Below, one piece after another: positions 48,253 to 59,464 of a DNA stretch of 64,000 nt. Location of the stretch: positions 2,410,996 to 2,474,995 of the forward strand of contig JAJEKV010000036.1 of the NCBI GenBank assembly GCA_021234155.1. The letters run 5' to 3'. The notes below the pieces were generated by a model. The model saw only the letters and a program-made list of their open reading frames with translations. It was not told where the DNA came from and searched no databases. The translations under genes and the position numbers were made by a program. Numbering within the stretch: position 1 is the stretch's first letter; each line of letters begins with the position of its first letter. Source of the stretch: Isoetes taiwanensis (Eukaryota; Streptophyta; Lycopodiopsida; Isoetales; Isoetaceae).

Positions 48253-49383
48253 CATACAAAGAACCGAATATAAAGCAGACATTTACTAAAATTATCAAGA
48301 TTGAAGTAGGACATTTACTAAAATTATCAAGATTGAAACAACACGTAACGTTTCATTCTTTAAATGGGTTATGCATATGAAATTTATCCATCATTGGAGC
48401 GCTTCACCAATCATTCCCTTTCTTTGCTACCTCATTGAAAAAAGAATGTTGTGGGATATAGATCCCTAATGCTATTAGACTTTAGAGCTACATTATGGAA
48501 TGCTAATGCGATTGCAATAGACAGCTCTGAATCTATTGAAACAAAAGAAATTCTAGAAGGTTACGTAATTGAAATAGGCTAGACCAGTGAAGAACATCTT
48601 TTCCTCCAGCATTCAATCCAAGAATACTACAAAGTGGAATAAAGCTGGAAGCAAAATGAAAAGCCAGACACACTTAATGTCTGCATCTCTGTATATGTAA
48701 TGGCATTGGATGTGCACCAGCAGGAAAAATGTGCACCAAACATCTGCAAGGTCAATGCTCCAGAAGTGGCCATATAGTAGTTCTCAAAACAGAAGATACA
48801 CGTAAATGTTCCACGAATTTCCGACTGCCTCGAAGTAAGTAACATGTGCGTACTTAAGCTCACTCAATGTATCAAGAAGCAGCATCTAATCTGTAGTAGC
48901 ACCTTGTCTTTAATTTAGCAAGCAATAGCAAATTCCATTCACACTCAGGCACAAGCAGACTCAGCCTTAGCTCTTGAAGGATGATGGTAGTAACTATCCT
49001 TCCATCAAGAAATGTTCCCTCTAGAAATTTTCTCCTCCTGGCTTCTAAATTCCTCTGTACATCTTCAAGGTAGACGTGTTCAATTCTTGGAATGGGTGAA
49101 TTTGATAGTCCAAACACGCCTTTCTTACCTTCCCAATAAATTTATCTAAAAGTAGGCCTCAACATACAAATCCATATGTTTGCTGCACTATATGTCTGCT
49201 GCACCTTGTCAGGGTGAGCACAAAGTGTTGATTTCCTGTATACTTTCTTTATAGATGCTCATGTCATGAGATCTGTTAAGCAAACTGGCTGCCAATCACA
49301 TTCTAGCCATAACACCTGCACTAACACAAATCGACCAATGAAATCATTATTACTAACGAAATTGCAGCTGGCACATGACGTAC
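48253..49383. other. No clear gene; one unassigned minus-strand frame
   Basis: 48872-49117 on the minus strand encodes IPRIEHVYLEDVQRNLEARR and ILQELRLSLLVPECEWN. The PEC.W stretch loosely recalls the WPECGW that follows the next feature's motif in auxilins, but I cannot connect them by splice sites. Confidence 0.25.
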
Positions 49384-49685
49384 ATATTGCAGTGTAGAAA
49401 GAAGGGCACAAAAGTTGCCTTCCTTGCCAGCAACCCAACGCTTAGTCTTTGGATTTAAAGACTCGGAAACCCTCTGTAAACATGTAGAAGCCCCATATAA
49501 ACATAGGCATGTAGAAACAAAAACCAGAAACATGTTCTAATTGTTGGAGCATACTTCAAGGCATCTTCAGATGCATGAGAAACATCCGAGTTATACCAAT
49601 TAATCATTTTGATTATCTAGGAGATTGGAAGAGGACTTACATCTTTTTCTGTCTGTGCCTGTTGCTGTAGTACATCTACATCCCT
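49384..49685 (-). pseudogene. Auxilin-like J-domain protein, two exons
   Basis: Exon 49685-49641 encodes RDVDVLQQQAQTEKD, with a TGCAG acceptor and a GTAAGT donor. Exon 49473-49384 encodes KTKRWVAGKEGNFCALLSTLQY, with a TTTACAG acceptor and a GT donor. Both are in phase 0. Plant auxilin-like proteins, cofactors that recruit Hsc70 to uncoat clathrin vesicles, have a motif of the form KRW.AGKEGNLRALLSTLQY just before the J domain, often ending at an intron. The J domain with its HPD motif is not found downstream, so this is probably a gene fragment. A possible leader exon on the same strand (50052-49955, Arg/Leu/Ser-rich) does not join in phase. Confidence 0.6.
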
Positions 49686-50099
49686 CTGCATTTAGTAAGA
49701 ACTCCTTAAGTTATGTGCCTTATTTGCTTCCTTGGCAGAGGTATATATATCAGACTCTATAGCTCTGTTTGCCCTGCTTGCATGCTTCGTTGGCAGAGGC
49801 ATATATATCAGATTAAAAGCTCTGCTTGACCTGCTTGCCCTGTGGAATGAACGGTTTGTTAGAACCAAAATGGAATCAAGAAGCATCAGAAATTGAATTG
49901 TGCGAGAAGATGGAATAGAAGAGATCAAAACAAAAGACCGAAAGATCTTTATACCGCATCTCTACCCTGCAGCTATGTCGTAGTCTGGATACTAAAGGAG
50001 ACGCCCGCAGTGCTCGAAGGCAGCATGCTCCCCTCGCAAACCCTGAAGCCATCGCGCTTCTCTGGTCTGCTCTGTTTCGATAGGGCAACGAAATCATTG

Positions 50100-50800
50100 C
50101 CCTCTTTTTATGTTAGAATCTCCACCGTCCCTTCGAAAAATCGAATTCTCACCGTCGGATCTAGGGCGTGGTTTATTACATAACAGGATATCTCGAAAAA
50201 GTAAATAAATTTCATAGCCATTTCCCAGGTCTATTACATGTCAAAAGCATAGTCCACCCTACAAAAAAGAGATATTCAAGTCTACACAGTGATTACGAGC
50301 TCACCGCTTCAACCATAGAGGAAGCCATAGATGAAGACAAAGAAATGGCCCAGATGCCTTCAATGTCACACGAGTTCACCAAACTCGATCAACTGGCACC
50401 ATATGTCGACTCAAGAGCTCTAATTGATAATTTCACAAAATTTGATATTTACTCTTTTACACAATCCATTTACAAGAAATAATGTTTACTCCCCCCATTT
50501 GTTAGACGTCTAGAGCATCTACAACAAACACTATTCGAATAAAGGCCGACAATCAAGAAGGTCCAAAACGAGATAGGAACAGTATTTTAGTAAAGCATAC
50601 AGAAAGCCAATTCATTTCTCATCGAACACTAATCACACCGACATTTATAACCCTAATCCTTCTTGGATTGCCATTGTTAAAGGGACAATTCTTTCGCCAA
50701 AGAGTGGGTTTTGGTATCTTTATGGCATAATCTGAGCATATATGAAGATTTTATAGTTGTGGTTTTGGTCTATTTAATATAGGAAAAGTTGATTTGAATG
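50100..50800. other. No recognised gene
   Basis: A plus-strand frame of 104 codons (50168-50482) has no recognisable motif. Its codons follow no identifiable promoter or domain, so I do not call it a gene. Confidence 0.3.
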
Positions 50801-50809
50801 GAATCTACA

Positions 50810-50935
50810 AAGACCAGGTGCCATGGGACCCAAGCAAACAAAGAACAACCGGGCCATTAAAAACCCCGCCAGAAGGGTTTTCGATGGAAAAAATCTTAGC
50901 AATAATATGCCTACTCAAATGGGGATGATAATGAT
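50810..50935 (-). mobile_element. LINE 3' end fragment
   Basis: The minus strand carries TTATTGCTAAGATTTTTTCC, CGAAAACCCTTCTGGCGGGG, T runs and CTTGGGTCCCATGGCACCTGG in the same order as the 3' UTR of the LINE at 15.1-15.25 kb. The pentamer tail is absent. Confidence 0.6.
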
Positions 50936-51289
50936 GATATTGAGATCCTAGCTATCTAATGTACTCGAGTGGAAGAAATATATAAGAAAATTCAATGGCC
51001 TAATATGATTTAGGTTATCCAAGCTTAAAGACATCCTTAGAGATGTTATCCAATAGTACCTAAATGACAAAGAATGCTAAGAATTTTAGTTTCTCCAAAC
51101 TTTGATAAGCGTATCTAAATGATCAATAAGACTAAATTTAGACATATACTTTGCGGAGACTACTAAAAGCCACGGAGACTACTAAGAAGCCATGGGACGA
51201 TATGAACACAAGCATGAAGCCCACAACAAAACTAGGGGGCAACGCCTCGCCCTAATATATGAAGTACAATAGTGCAAAATAAAATAAGA

Positions 51290-52330
51290 ATATAATAGAA
51301 TAGAATAAAATATATTTTTTAACGTCCACTAAGACCAAAAGGCCATGGGACCCATACAATGGACTAGTACAACTATTACTTGTACGATTAAAAAACCCAT
51401 GTCTTGAAATGTTTTCAAGGAAAATTTTTTTGCAATAATGATGAGAAATATTAGTAATAAGTAAGTCTATACAAAAAAGATCATGATGACTATTGATGGC
51501 TCAGCAATTGAAGACGTGCGTCTAGAATCTCAAGTATATATAGCCAAGCCATGCATCCCATGTCTTTTGGAAACCTCATGCATCTCATATCTTTTGGAAA
51601 AAACAACCATCTAGATAGTGTTTAAAAAGCCTGGGGTCAGAACATGCAAACACCATGCATTATTCCTGTTGCACAGACCAACGGGCAAACCATACACTAC
51701 AATGCTCTTTCCAACACTTTTCAAACATGGAGGAGATTCAGCCATGGCAAGCACTTGAAGAGGGTACCTATCATCGTCCATGTTATGCACCTTGTTTATG
51801 TAGTGGATATGGCACTTCATGGCAGAATATTGAAGAAGCAAAAAAACATCTCTCTTATAAAAGATTAGTATATGGCACGTAGGTTTCACTCCTAGGCTGT
51901 AAGTGAGAAGAAACCTTTGCATCCATCCCAAGCTCTCCCAAGCCCTAGCACTAATGGCAGGCCCCCACGCTTCAGAACCATAGAGTAGAACATGCTCTAC
52001 CAAAACCCCAAAAAGTGGGCTTTCCGTGACCAATCATGAAACTCTATGCAAAAACAATTGTTTTGCATTGTATAGAGTGCCTTCCAACCAGCAGCCACAC
52101 GCTTGGTGATGCACTTCCCATAGTGTGTTGTTACACCATCCATTATATCTCGTATTCATGCCTGAGCAATAGGACATAGCTTCCTGCACTTTAGAGAAGT
52201 TGGATTTGTTGTCCGAACCCACTGGAGCTATATTTCTCGTTAAGAGTGTCGTTATTACATGGTGAAGAGAGCTCTGCACACTTCTCCGTGGCATGTATGG
52301 TGCTTTCCTCTCGTATTAAACTGCATTAAC
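51290..52330 (-). mobile_element. LINE copy, reverse transcriptase end and 3' UTR
   Basis: 52330-51640 on the minus strand encodes GCGCWLEGTLYNAKQL-like and VEHVLLYGSEAWGPAISARA, then FLLTYSLGVKPTCH and HYINKVHNMDDDRYPLQVL. These are the connection and thumb of plant LINE reverse transcriptase (cf. LYGSE.WGP). 51470-51310 carries the family's 3' stem-loop and GGGTCCCATGGCC block, ending in AGAATAGAAT pentamers (plus strand) at 51290-51310. There is a frameshift at about 52034, and the C-terminal MKKRR block is deleted. Confidence 0.75.
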
Positions 52331-52659
52331 CGGGCTTGATCATTATCCACCATTTATGGTATTGTGTGTTGCCCTTGAGATTCTGAAAGACTTTCTGCTT
52401 TCTAGGTTTGTTGCTGCTCTTCAGCTTGCCTTCCCATTTCTCGCACCAAATTTTAAGTGCCCAAATTTCTTCTAATGATCCAACTTATAAACTCGACTCA
52501 CAATTTGTTATGTTGCCCCCTTAAGGATGATCCTGGTCTTGGAACCTATAGAATATAAAAAAATATCAATGAGACATAAGTGATAGCCACCCTCAGTGGT
52601 TGGGGTGTTTGGGAGAGGGGGAGAGGAGGGGAGTTGGGGATTCAATGTTGTGGGTGGGA

Positions 52660-53720
52660 AGCTCAATTTACATGAGTAGCACACTGGTCACATTGCAAAT
52701 TTTATTTGTGGAGACTCTTGGATACATGAATAGCACCGTGGAATTTTATTTATACAGGGTCTTGGATACATGAATAGCGCTTGTGTACATGACTAGCACA
52801 GTGTGAGTTTTGTTTGCAGAAGACTCTTGGCATGAATAGCACTCATATACATGAATAGCACAGTGCAGGCTGTTGGATATTTGATGCAAGATACACACAT
52901 ATACGCTAAGACTTATCATTTTTTGGGTTGTTGGATTTTCTTGGATACATAAATGATGCAGTGTGACCAGAGTGACCAAAACCCTAGAAAGAGAACATGC
53001 TAAAGTTAGACACTCTTATCGCAATGCAAATATTATTTTGTACGTAACTCTTCGACACATGAATGTGCTGATCAGAGTCTGCGAAAATCCTATGGAGACA
53101 ACGTGCTAGACACTCTAGTCATAGTGCGATTTTATTTGTACGTAACTCTTGGATACATGAATGGCGCAATTTGACCAAAGTAACATTTAGAATTTGTTCA
53201 ATGAAAGACATGCGAGGGCAAGAATTTTCATTGCGCACGCATTTGGCATACTAAAAAGGAGTTTCAGCTGTTTGAAGTCAACTCTACTGAAGACGTTGCA
53301 TTTATGCCTGATATTGGTTTGTGCCTGAAGACATTTGCATTTGTGTCTGATCTGAGGCTTGTATTGAATTGAGATGGCATTCAAATTTTTGTTGATAAGT
53401 ATAATCTAATGTTTGCTAATAATCAGTTTCGTTATGTTAGATGCAATGTAACTTAATGACATCATGCAATGTGAAGTGCTCTATAACAATTTGTTATGTT
53501 ACGTATAATGTAACCTAACAGAATCTGTTATGTTAGGTGTAATGTAACCTAACGAAATTGTGTCGTGTGAAGTGCTTTATAACGATTTCCATTATGCTAA
53601 ATGTTAATCTAAGGGGAAGTAATCTTGTCGTTAGGTTACCTTAACATTTAAAGGAGTATCCATTAAAAATTTAATCTTAAAGGAGTATCCATTAAAAATT
53701 TAACCTAACGAAATGTTAGG
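52660..53720 (+). repeat. Cluster of degenerate tandem repeats
   Basis: 52690-53170 has at least six imperfect units with CTTGGATACATGAATAGC and GTG.ATTTTATTTGTA. 53426-53600 has two to three units of about 100 bp with GTTATGTTAGRTG.AATGTAAC, each able to fold on GTTAGGT / ACCTAAC. 53635-53705 has two copies of AAAGGAGTATCCATTAAAAA. Non-coding. Confidence 0.65.
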
Positions 53721-55275
53721 GTAGGCCACATTTCTCCTTATTATCATCGTTCTTACATCCTATAATTTTCCTATGACTTTCTGTCGGTTTTGGCAGGTGC
53801 TAGTGCCACCGCCCTAGCTAGTGCCATCCGGCGCTAACATTGTGCCGCCTATATATTATAATTCATAATACATTTAAATTCAACTTAATACAATTCACCT
53901 AACGAATACACCGAAATTTTATATCAGTTTCCATTCAAAATTTGCAGTGCTTAAAGCAATCTGCAATTCATTAAAAAAGTTTCATTCAAAAGCATAAGCT
54001 CTTAACATATCTACAAGGTCGACACTCCCGGAGAGATTAGGTCCATTTCCAAAACCCCCTGTATAAATTACGTAAGCACCCTTTCTAGTTCCTCGCGGTG
54101 ACCGTAAAAGGTAGAAACGGTGGTAGTAAAGAAAGGAGCCAATTCCGAGACCACGACTAAATGCTTTGTGATAAATCCAATACTTTCAAATGGGTCATCT
54201 TCAATTGGGGAGCTTTATATTGCTCATTTTCACTGAAATCTCGGCGTGACAATGCACGGAGGATTATCATGACCCCTTTCCACAAAAGCTCCCACAATAT
54301 GGGCGTTTAATCATGACATGTAAGCGAGCAACTTGAAAACCTTGAGATAAAAAAAAACCGTCCAAGAAGGCTTACCGTTGGAATGTAATCAAGCGGCACT
54401 CTGGCGATCCTCTTTGTCCTCTTTCAATTTCAATGCATTTGTAAGTTGCCCTCGGATCTAAGAATCGGCCTCTTCAACTCAAAAATCGTGAACATTCTCG
54501 CCTCTGCTTTCCATCACAAGTACTGGGATCGATTTTTCAAATTTTTTTTCGGATGAAGCATTGCTCCACATAAAGCCAAGGTCCCGATCTTTACGGACCA
54601 CATGGAGCCGCAAGCGTGGATTCATAAGAGGAAAAGGGATTCACGGCTAAAGAAAGAATCGAAGAAATTGATCCGCATAAGAAAGTCGGGATAGGCTTGC
54701 AAGAAAGCAACGTAAGCAAGAAAGAAAGGTTCCGGATAGGCTTGCATGTTACTCCAAAATGAGACAATCGCAAAAAGCACACGGATCAGTCATATTTTCG
54801 CACAAACATGCAAAAATAACAGAACTTCAATATTTTACCCTCAAGATTTCGCCAAAATATCAAGATCTTTCGCAAGAAATGATGCTCCAATCGCATGTAC
54901 CTCCAAAATTTAATTAAATCGCAAGAAAAAAATATGTTAGGACACATGCATTTCAGAAAAATCATGCCAAAATCGAAAGATATTCATGAAAATCGAAGAA
55001 ATCATGCTAAACCTGTGAAAATGCCGTCAGAAAATGCTGAATAAACACCAAAGATGCAGACGCCACTAAAAATGCTTTTTGAATCGAGCGCCCGAGTGCA
55101 AAATCAACGCCGGACACTCAACAACACGTAAGACGACCGAGCAAGCAAAAGTGGACAAGGAAGCCAAAGGCTAACGGACCGCCATAGCCGACCTCGCCAT
55201 AGCCGGAAATGTGAAGACTGTCCAAAATGTGGCCACACGTGCGAAATGTGGCCTACTCCCTAACATTTCCCCGAG
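53721..55275. other. No gene seen
   Basis: Short frames only. 54620-54780 is purine-rich on the plus strand (AAGAAAG runs). No protein or RNA gene recognised. Confidence 0.4.
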
Positions 55276-55374
55276 GGGGTAATGTTGGTGTAGGCCATTC
55301 TGCATTAGGGTAAGGCCACTGGCTCGCCAGTGGCCTTACCCCGCCAGTAATGGCCTACACCCGAACATTACCCC
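55276..55374. repeat. 100-bp near-perfect palindrome
   Basis: Nested arms: GGGGTAATGTT / AACATTACCCC outside, GGTGTAGGCCATT / AATGGCCTACACC next, and GGGTAAGGCCACTGGC / GCCAGTGGCCTTACCC around a 2-base centre. Small asymmetric loops separate the arm blocks. It is MITE-sized and could be a mobile foldback. Confidence 0.9.
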
Positions 55375-55414
55375 TAACATAATGGCCGGTGTGATATGAA
55401 TGTAAGGGTGCCTA

Positions 55415-55615
55415 ACACTAGGGGGTGTCTAACACCATGTGCAATTTCCTTGGACGAGCCATGGGCCAGTCATTCTTCAAACTCTAAAACAAACCAATAA
55501 GGGGTTATTGGACGAGCCAGGGGCCAGTCGTTCTTCAAACTCTAAAACAAACCAATAAGGGTGCCTAACACTAAGGGTGTCTAACACCCAACGCAATTTT
55601 CTTGGACGGGCCAGG
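55415..55615 (+). repeat. Two interleaved tandem duplications
   Basis: TGGACGAGCCA.GGGCCAGTC plus the following 30 bases occurs at about 55453 and about 55509. A block with GTGCCTAACACTA.GGGTGT and TCTAACACC occurs at about 55409 and about 55560. Both pairs are close to identical, suggesting recent local duplication. Confidence 0.75.
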
Positions 55616-55804
55616 ATTCATGCTTTAAAATCGTCTTTGTTTCATGCTAGAAAACTTTCTCGAGGTCTATATACTGGTGCTACCGACTTGGTAGCAAATT
55701 CTTGGGCGTGGTTAATACAGCGTGATTCTAATCTAGACAACATGCATGAAGGAATTTAACAAGCTTCAGTTAGAACAGATGTAGCTGTACCTTGTAACCG
55801 GTAC

Positions 55805-55975
55805 GAACGCTGCAAACTTGCTTAAACATGGACAATTCAATCTCAAAATCATCTTCTATGGAGTGTTTTCTGTGCCCCATTCTGCAGTGTGTTTGCCTTA
55901 TTATGCTTCCTAACAGCTTGATATTGTGTAAATTATTACCAGGAACAACAGTCTCATAGAATTGGCCAGTACTGA
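55805..55975 (-). pseudogene. Decayed partial copy of the CHLP 3' end
   Basis: The minus strand encodes FYETVVPGNNLHNIKLLGSI, matching the CHLP C-terminus (LYKTVVPGNPLDDIKLLVN). The similarity continues into the 3' flank: GCAAACTTGCTTAAACATGG here against GCAAACCTTGCTTACACATGG beside the gene. It lies about 400 bp downstream of the intact gene in the same orientation. Frameshifts and a deletion of the ..TFGT.. part show it is dead. The rest of CHLP is absent. Confidence 0.85.
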
Positions 55976-56360
55976 TTCTGTTTGAGACCCTAATTATATT
56001 TGATAGCAGCCAGATAATTATTACATGATGATAAGCCTTGCACAACCTAACTTCCAGCTTTCCACGAGTATTTAAAAGGCAGTAGATCAAGTGTGTTGGC
56101 TTTTAGGTTGCCAAGGCAAGAATGCCTTCAAAATATAAACGTAATGTATCTTCACTTAAGAAAGTAATCAGAAAAATTACCTTAATTTCCAAAGATGTCT
56201 GCCCATCCATGGAAGAAAAACAAGACTTGCATGCTAACTTGGGCCCATAGATAAACAGACATACCTTATTCATTTCAAGGCCAAGCACTGCAAACCTTGC
56301 TTACACATGGATCTGAAACTTTAAGCAACTCCCTTCTTTCAACAACCTCAAAACTATCTT

Positions 56361-57767
56361 CTATACGAGTGTTTTCTGCGCCTCCTTGCGCAGTGCATTT
56401 GCTCTTATTATGGTTCCAAATGTGTTAACTAACAGTTTGATATCGTCTAAAGGATTACCAGGAACAACAGTCTTATAGAGGTAGCTATCAAATGTCATCT
56501 TCTGAACATACTCATCAGCGCATAGCTCTACAAAGGCTTCTCTAGCTGGATTTGATCTATAGAACACCTTTTGAAGAATGTCTAATACCTTGTATGTAGG
56601 CCAATACTTCTTGTCCCACTTCTCCAGATATGATCTAAGATCAGACTCATTTACCATCCTTGTACCATTTGCAGAACCCTGAACAATTGCTTCGGCGCAC
56701 ATGCGACCAGACTTAGCTGCAAAGTATATGCCTTCTCCCGAGCACTTGGTAACATAGCCAGCAGCATCTCCCACCAAGGCCACTCTATCTTTCACTCTCC
56801 GAGGCCGAGGGTGCTCAGGTATGGGATGTGCCTCCACCCTAATGATCTTGCCACCGGCAATCTTGTCTTTTGCACGATTCCTAGTAGCAGTTTGATACTT
56901 TTTAATGGCAGGTTTGTTTATAACAGTACCTGTTCCTACTGCAACATGATCACATTTTGGAAACACCCATCCATAGAAGTCAGGTGAGACATCATCCCCA
57001 ACATACATTTCTGCTAAATTCTCATAGTAAGCCATCTTATCATCTGGTATTTTAATCCTCTCCTGGAAAGCAATAGCGTAATCGTATTCCCCTGCATCAA
57101 TATCCTTAGCTACTCTGCTATTAGCACCATCAGCCCCAATTACTGCATCCACCTCCAAGGTGCTGGGCTTCCCAAACTTACTACCACCCTCATAATCACT
57201 ATAGTGCAGTATGTATGGAGCGTCAGGCTCAGTTGGCAGATCCATTCTCAAATATAACCCATTTACTATACTAGCGCCATAAGAAGCTGCTCTTTCCCTA
57301 AGATAGGAATCCAAAACCTCTCTTCTCACCATTCCAATATATTCATTCTCATTCAAAGTACGACCAACATCTACAGCAACATTGGAAGGGGAAATCATTT
57401 TCATTTTGGTTACCTTTCGATCGATGATATCCATAGGAAGGCCGAATTCGCCGACCATGCAAAGAGGAATGGCCCCGCCACAGGGTTTAGCATTGTCGAG
57501 TTTGCGCTCAAATAGAAAAGTTTCAATTCCGCCCCGAGCAAGAATTTCAGCTGCAGATCCTCCTGCCGGGCCACCTCCGATGACAGCAACACGGAGGTTT
57601 CTGCCTTCGATCTTTTTGCTTCCTGCAGCAGCAGAGACTTTGAGGATTCTGCATGGAGAGGGCAATGGAAGGGCAGCGCAGGACGGGCCAGGCTGATGAG
57701 AAAGCGAGAGGCTATCTCCAAAAAAGGAGGATGAGAGGGCCGCCGGAGTAAGAAGTGCCGACGCCAT
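56361..57767 (-). CDS. CHLP: Geranylgeranyl diphosphate/chlorophyll reductase, chloroplastic
   Basis: 468 residues in one uninterrupted frame. It catalyses the stepwise NADPH-dependent reduction of the geranylgeranyl chain to phytyl, supplying chlorophyll, tocopherol and phylloquinone synthesis at plastid membranes. Residues 1-45 form a Ser/Ala/Leu-rich transit peptide. RVAVIGGGPAGGSAAEILA (59-77) is the FAD-binding GxGxxG fold, FLFERK the end of its second strand, and KPCGGAIP (94-101) the conserved substrate-side motif. A second FAD motif, LVGDAAGYVTKCSGEGIYFA, lies near 342. The C-terminus RKEAQKTLV is family-typical. The length equals that of Arabidopsis CHLP (467). The coding sequence has no intron, which may be ancestral here or mark a retrocopy. 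Confidence 0.97.
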   Translation of the reverse strand: MASALLTPAALSSSFFGDSLSLSHQPGPSCAALPLPSPCRILKVSAAAGSKKIEGRNLRVAVIGGGPAGGSAAEILARGGIETFLFERKLDNAKPCGGAIPLCMVGEFGLPMDIIDRKVTKMKMISPSNVAVDVGRTLNENEYIGMVRREVLDSYLRERAASYGASIVNGLYLRMDLPTEPDAPYILHYSDYEGGSKFGKPSTLEVDAVIGADGANSRVAKDIDAGEYDYAIAFQERIKIPDDKMAYYENLAEMYVGDDVSPDFYGWVFPKCDHVAVGTGTVINKPAIKKYQTATRNRAKDKIAGGKIIRVEAHPIPEHPRPRRVKDRVALVGDAAGYVTKCSGEGIYFAAKSGRMCAEAIVQGSANGTRMVNESDLRSYLEKWDKKYWPTYKVLDILQKVFYRSNPAREAFVELCADEYVQKMTFDSYLYKTVVPGNPLDDIKLLVNTFGTIIRANALRKEAQKTLV

Positions 57768-57828
57768 AGCGCTTGCTCTCTGTTCTTCCTCCTCGCGTGA
57801 TCTGCTAGTTTTGGGACGATACGAAATC

Positions 57829-57900
57829 CACGTGGCTGTATTTTAGTAGTGGAAGTTGAGTTTGGTAAGACGCCTTATCTCCGATGTTGATATTGATAAG
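57829..57900 (-). promoter_or_regulatory. Light-response-type elements upstream of CHLP
   Basis: A G-box core CACGTG (57829-57834, within CCACGTGG) lies 62 bp upstream of the CHLP start. A GATAAG I-box is at 57874-57879 on the gene's strand, with another GATAAG at 57895-57900 on the opposite strand. G-box plus I-box pairs are typical of light-regulated photosynthesis genes; function here is inferred. Confidence 0.45.
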
Positions 57901-58139
57901 CTGCATTTCTCGTCCTTACATTCAGTATAACGTATTTTCCATAAACTCTAAATTACAAAAACGAAAATTCCCCCCGGAAGTCGTAGAAACCATTTAGTCT
58001 CTATTCCCCGAGCGTTGGATGGGGGAATATTCCTTGGCATATTCCCTCTAGGATCATCCTATGCGTACACCTAAGCAAGGGTTGGGTCAAACCATAGTTA
58101 CTGAAAACGAAAATGCTTTATCTGTAGCTGAGCATGCAT

Positions 58140-59464
58140 TTTTAGACTTGCGATAGCCTTCATCAATAAATAAACATTTCAATACCCAATGCAATTTATG
58201 CAGCCTTTCTAGCATAATGAAATTGTAACCAAAGCGTGTCTCGTAATACTTAAGCAAACCCTTACCATTGTGATTTTATCGTGTCAGCTTCAAGAATTGT
58301 GCTTTGATTGCTGAATGCCCATTCACGTACATAACCAGTAATTTCCCTTTTTGCACCAAGGATGCAACATCTGGTAGGCTTCCAATGTCCTTTAACAAGT
58401 TATTAAGACAATGAGCATGCATGGACAAAAGAAAATATCCTTCTGAATTTCTCTTCCTACTGCACGATTTGCATTCTCGCCATCGACTACTATTTGCACC
58501 ATATTAGAAGCACCAACATATAAAATACTCTCCTTCCAAATTGAAGCTAGATTCACAACTATTTACCTGTGGCTGAAATGTTATGTGACATAAGAAAGTA
58601 GGTGTTGCCTCTACAATAAGCAACCGATCCCTCAATGTGTTGCCCTTTTTTGTCCCTCCATCCATCAAAAATTAGTGTGACTCCAAAATCAGCCCATTGC
58701 CCTCTTATTTCTTTCAAAAGATCCATCAAGCTACTCTTTTCCTTGTCCAAAAACTTGGTCCGAAGGTTATCATACTTAGGTGGTTCGTAGCTAGGACCAC
58801 AGCTACAAATTTCTTTCACCATAGCCTTAAAAAATTCTGATCTAGCAACGCGAAAAGGGATATGGACATTATAAAACCACCTGACAACTTGTCTATCGAC
58901 CGCTTCCTTCTTGTCGGGATCCAATATCTTTTTGATCTCTTGCTGCCCCATCTTCTTAGACTTGCCCTCATTCTTCTTGGACTTTTCCTCATTCTTCTTA
59001 GACTTCTTTGGAGGTGCAATGAACTTCCGAATCCCACTACTAGAAGCCAAAGTGCTTTTTTCAATACTCTTTTCCTTGCTGATTTCTTCTTCCTCATAAT
59101 CTAAATCATCATTAGTATTATGCCTTGAAGACATGATGCCAAATGAGGTTGCCTCCCTGGAACAAGCTTGCATTTCCTTTCTCCATGTCTTAATTGCATC
59201 CAATTACTTCCCAAGAACCCATAATTATTGTCTTTTATCCTTCGAAATTGAAAAACGAGCTGCAATATCATGTTCCTCTTCCCCAAGCAAATGACCTCTT
59301 ACCCTTTTCACCGAAGATATCCGAGTTTCTCTACAGTACGGGCAAGTCCATTCTCTAGTACCTCCTGCAAGCTTGTTGCCACTATGAACTAGTTCCACCT
59401 CTTTCCACCAATCGCCTGGTTTAGGCCCTGATGACCTTGGTGGTTTTCTTTTTCTGGTGGACAT
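58140..59464 (-). pseudogene. hAT-type transposase with BED finger, broken
   Basis: Start MSTRKRKPPRSSGPKPGDWW at 59464. BED-type zinc finger: WTCPYC (59360) with RGHLLGEEEHD (C-x2-C, H-x6-H). After a frameshift near 59215 the frame 59203-58559 has a Lys-rich linker, then DUF659-type sequence: VVRWFYNVHIPFRVARSEFF, GVTLIFDGWRDKKGQHIEG. Further pieces follow: SNMVQIVVDGENANRAVG (58500), MHAHCLNNLLKDIG (58420) and YETRFGYNFIMLERLH (58220), the expected hAT order. The Lys-rich linker KKSKKNEEKSKKNEGKSKK is an internal repeat. The C-terminal dimerisation domain is missing. No TIRs identified. Confidence 0.85.

Noticed and set aside
49955-50052. A first exon with mitochondrial presequence-like composition (MASGFARGACCLRALRAS)
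   Set aside because: Its donor leaves phase 2 while the next auxilin-like exon is phase 0, so I could not join them and did not call a gene.
52660-53720. CRISPR-like spacing of short repeats
   Set aside because: The units are degenerate, spacing is irregular, no cas-type gene is present and the sequence is plant nuclear DNA. These are ordinary tandem repeats.
56103-56288. A 61-codon frame between CHLP and its partial duplicate
   Set aside because: It has no recognisable motif and lies in the CHLP 3' flank, with intron-like A/T composition.
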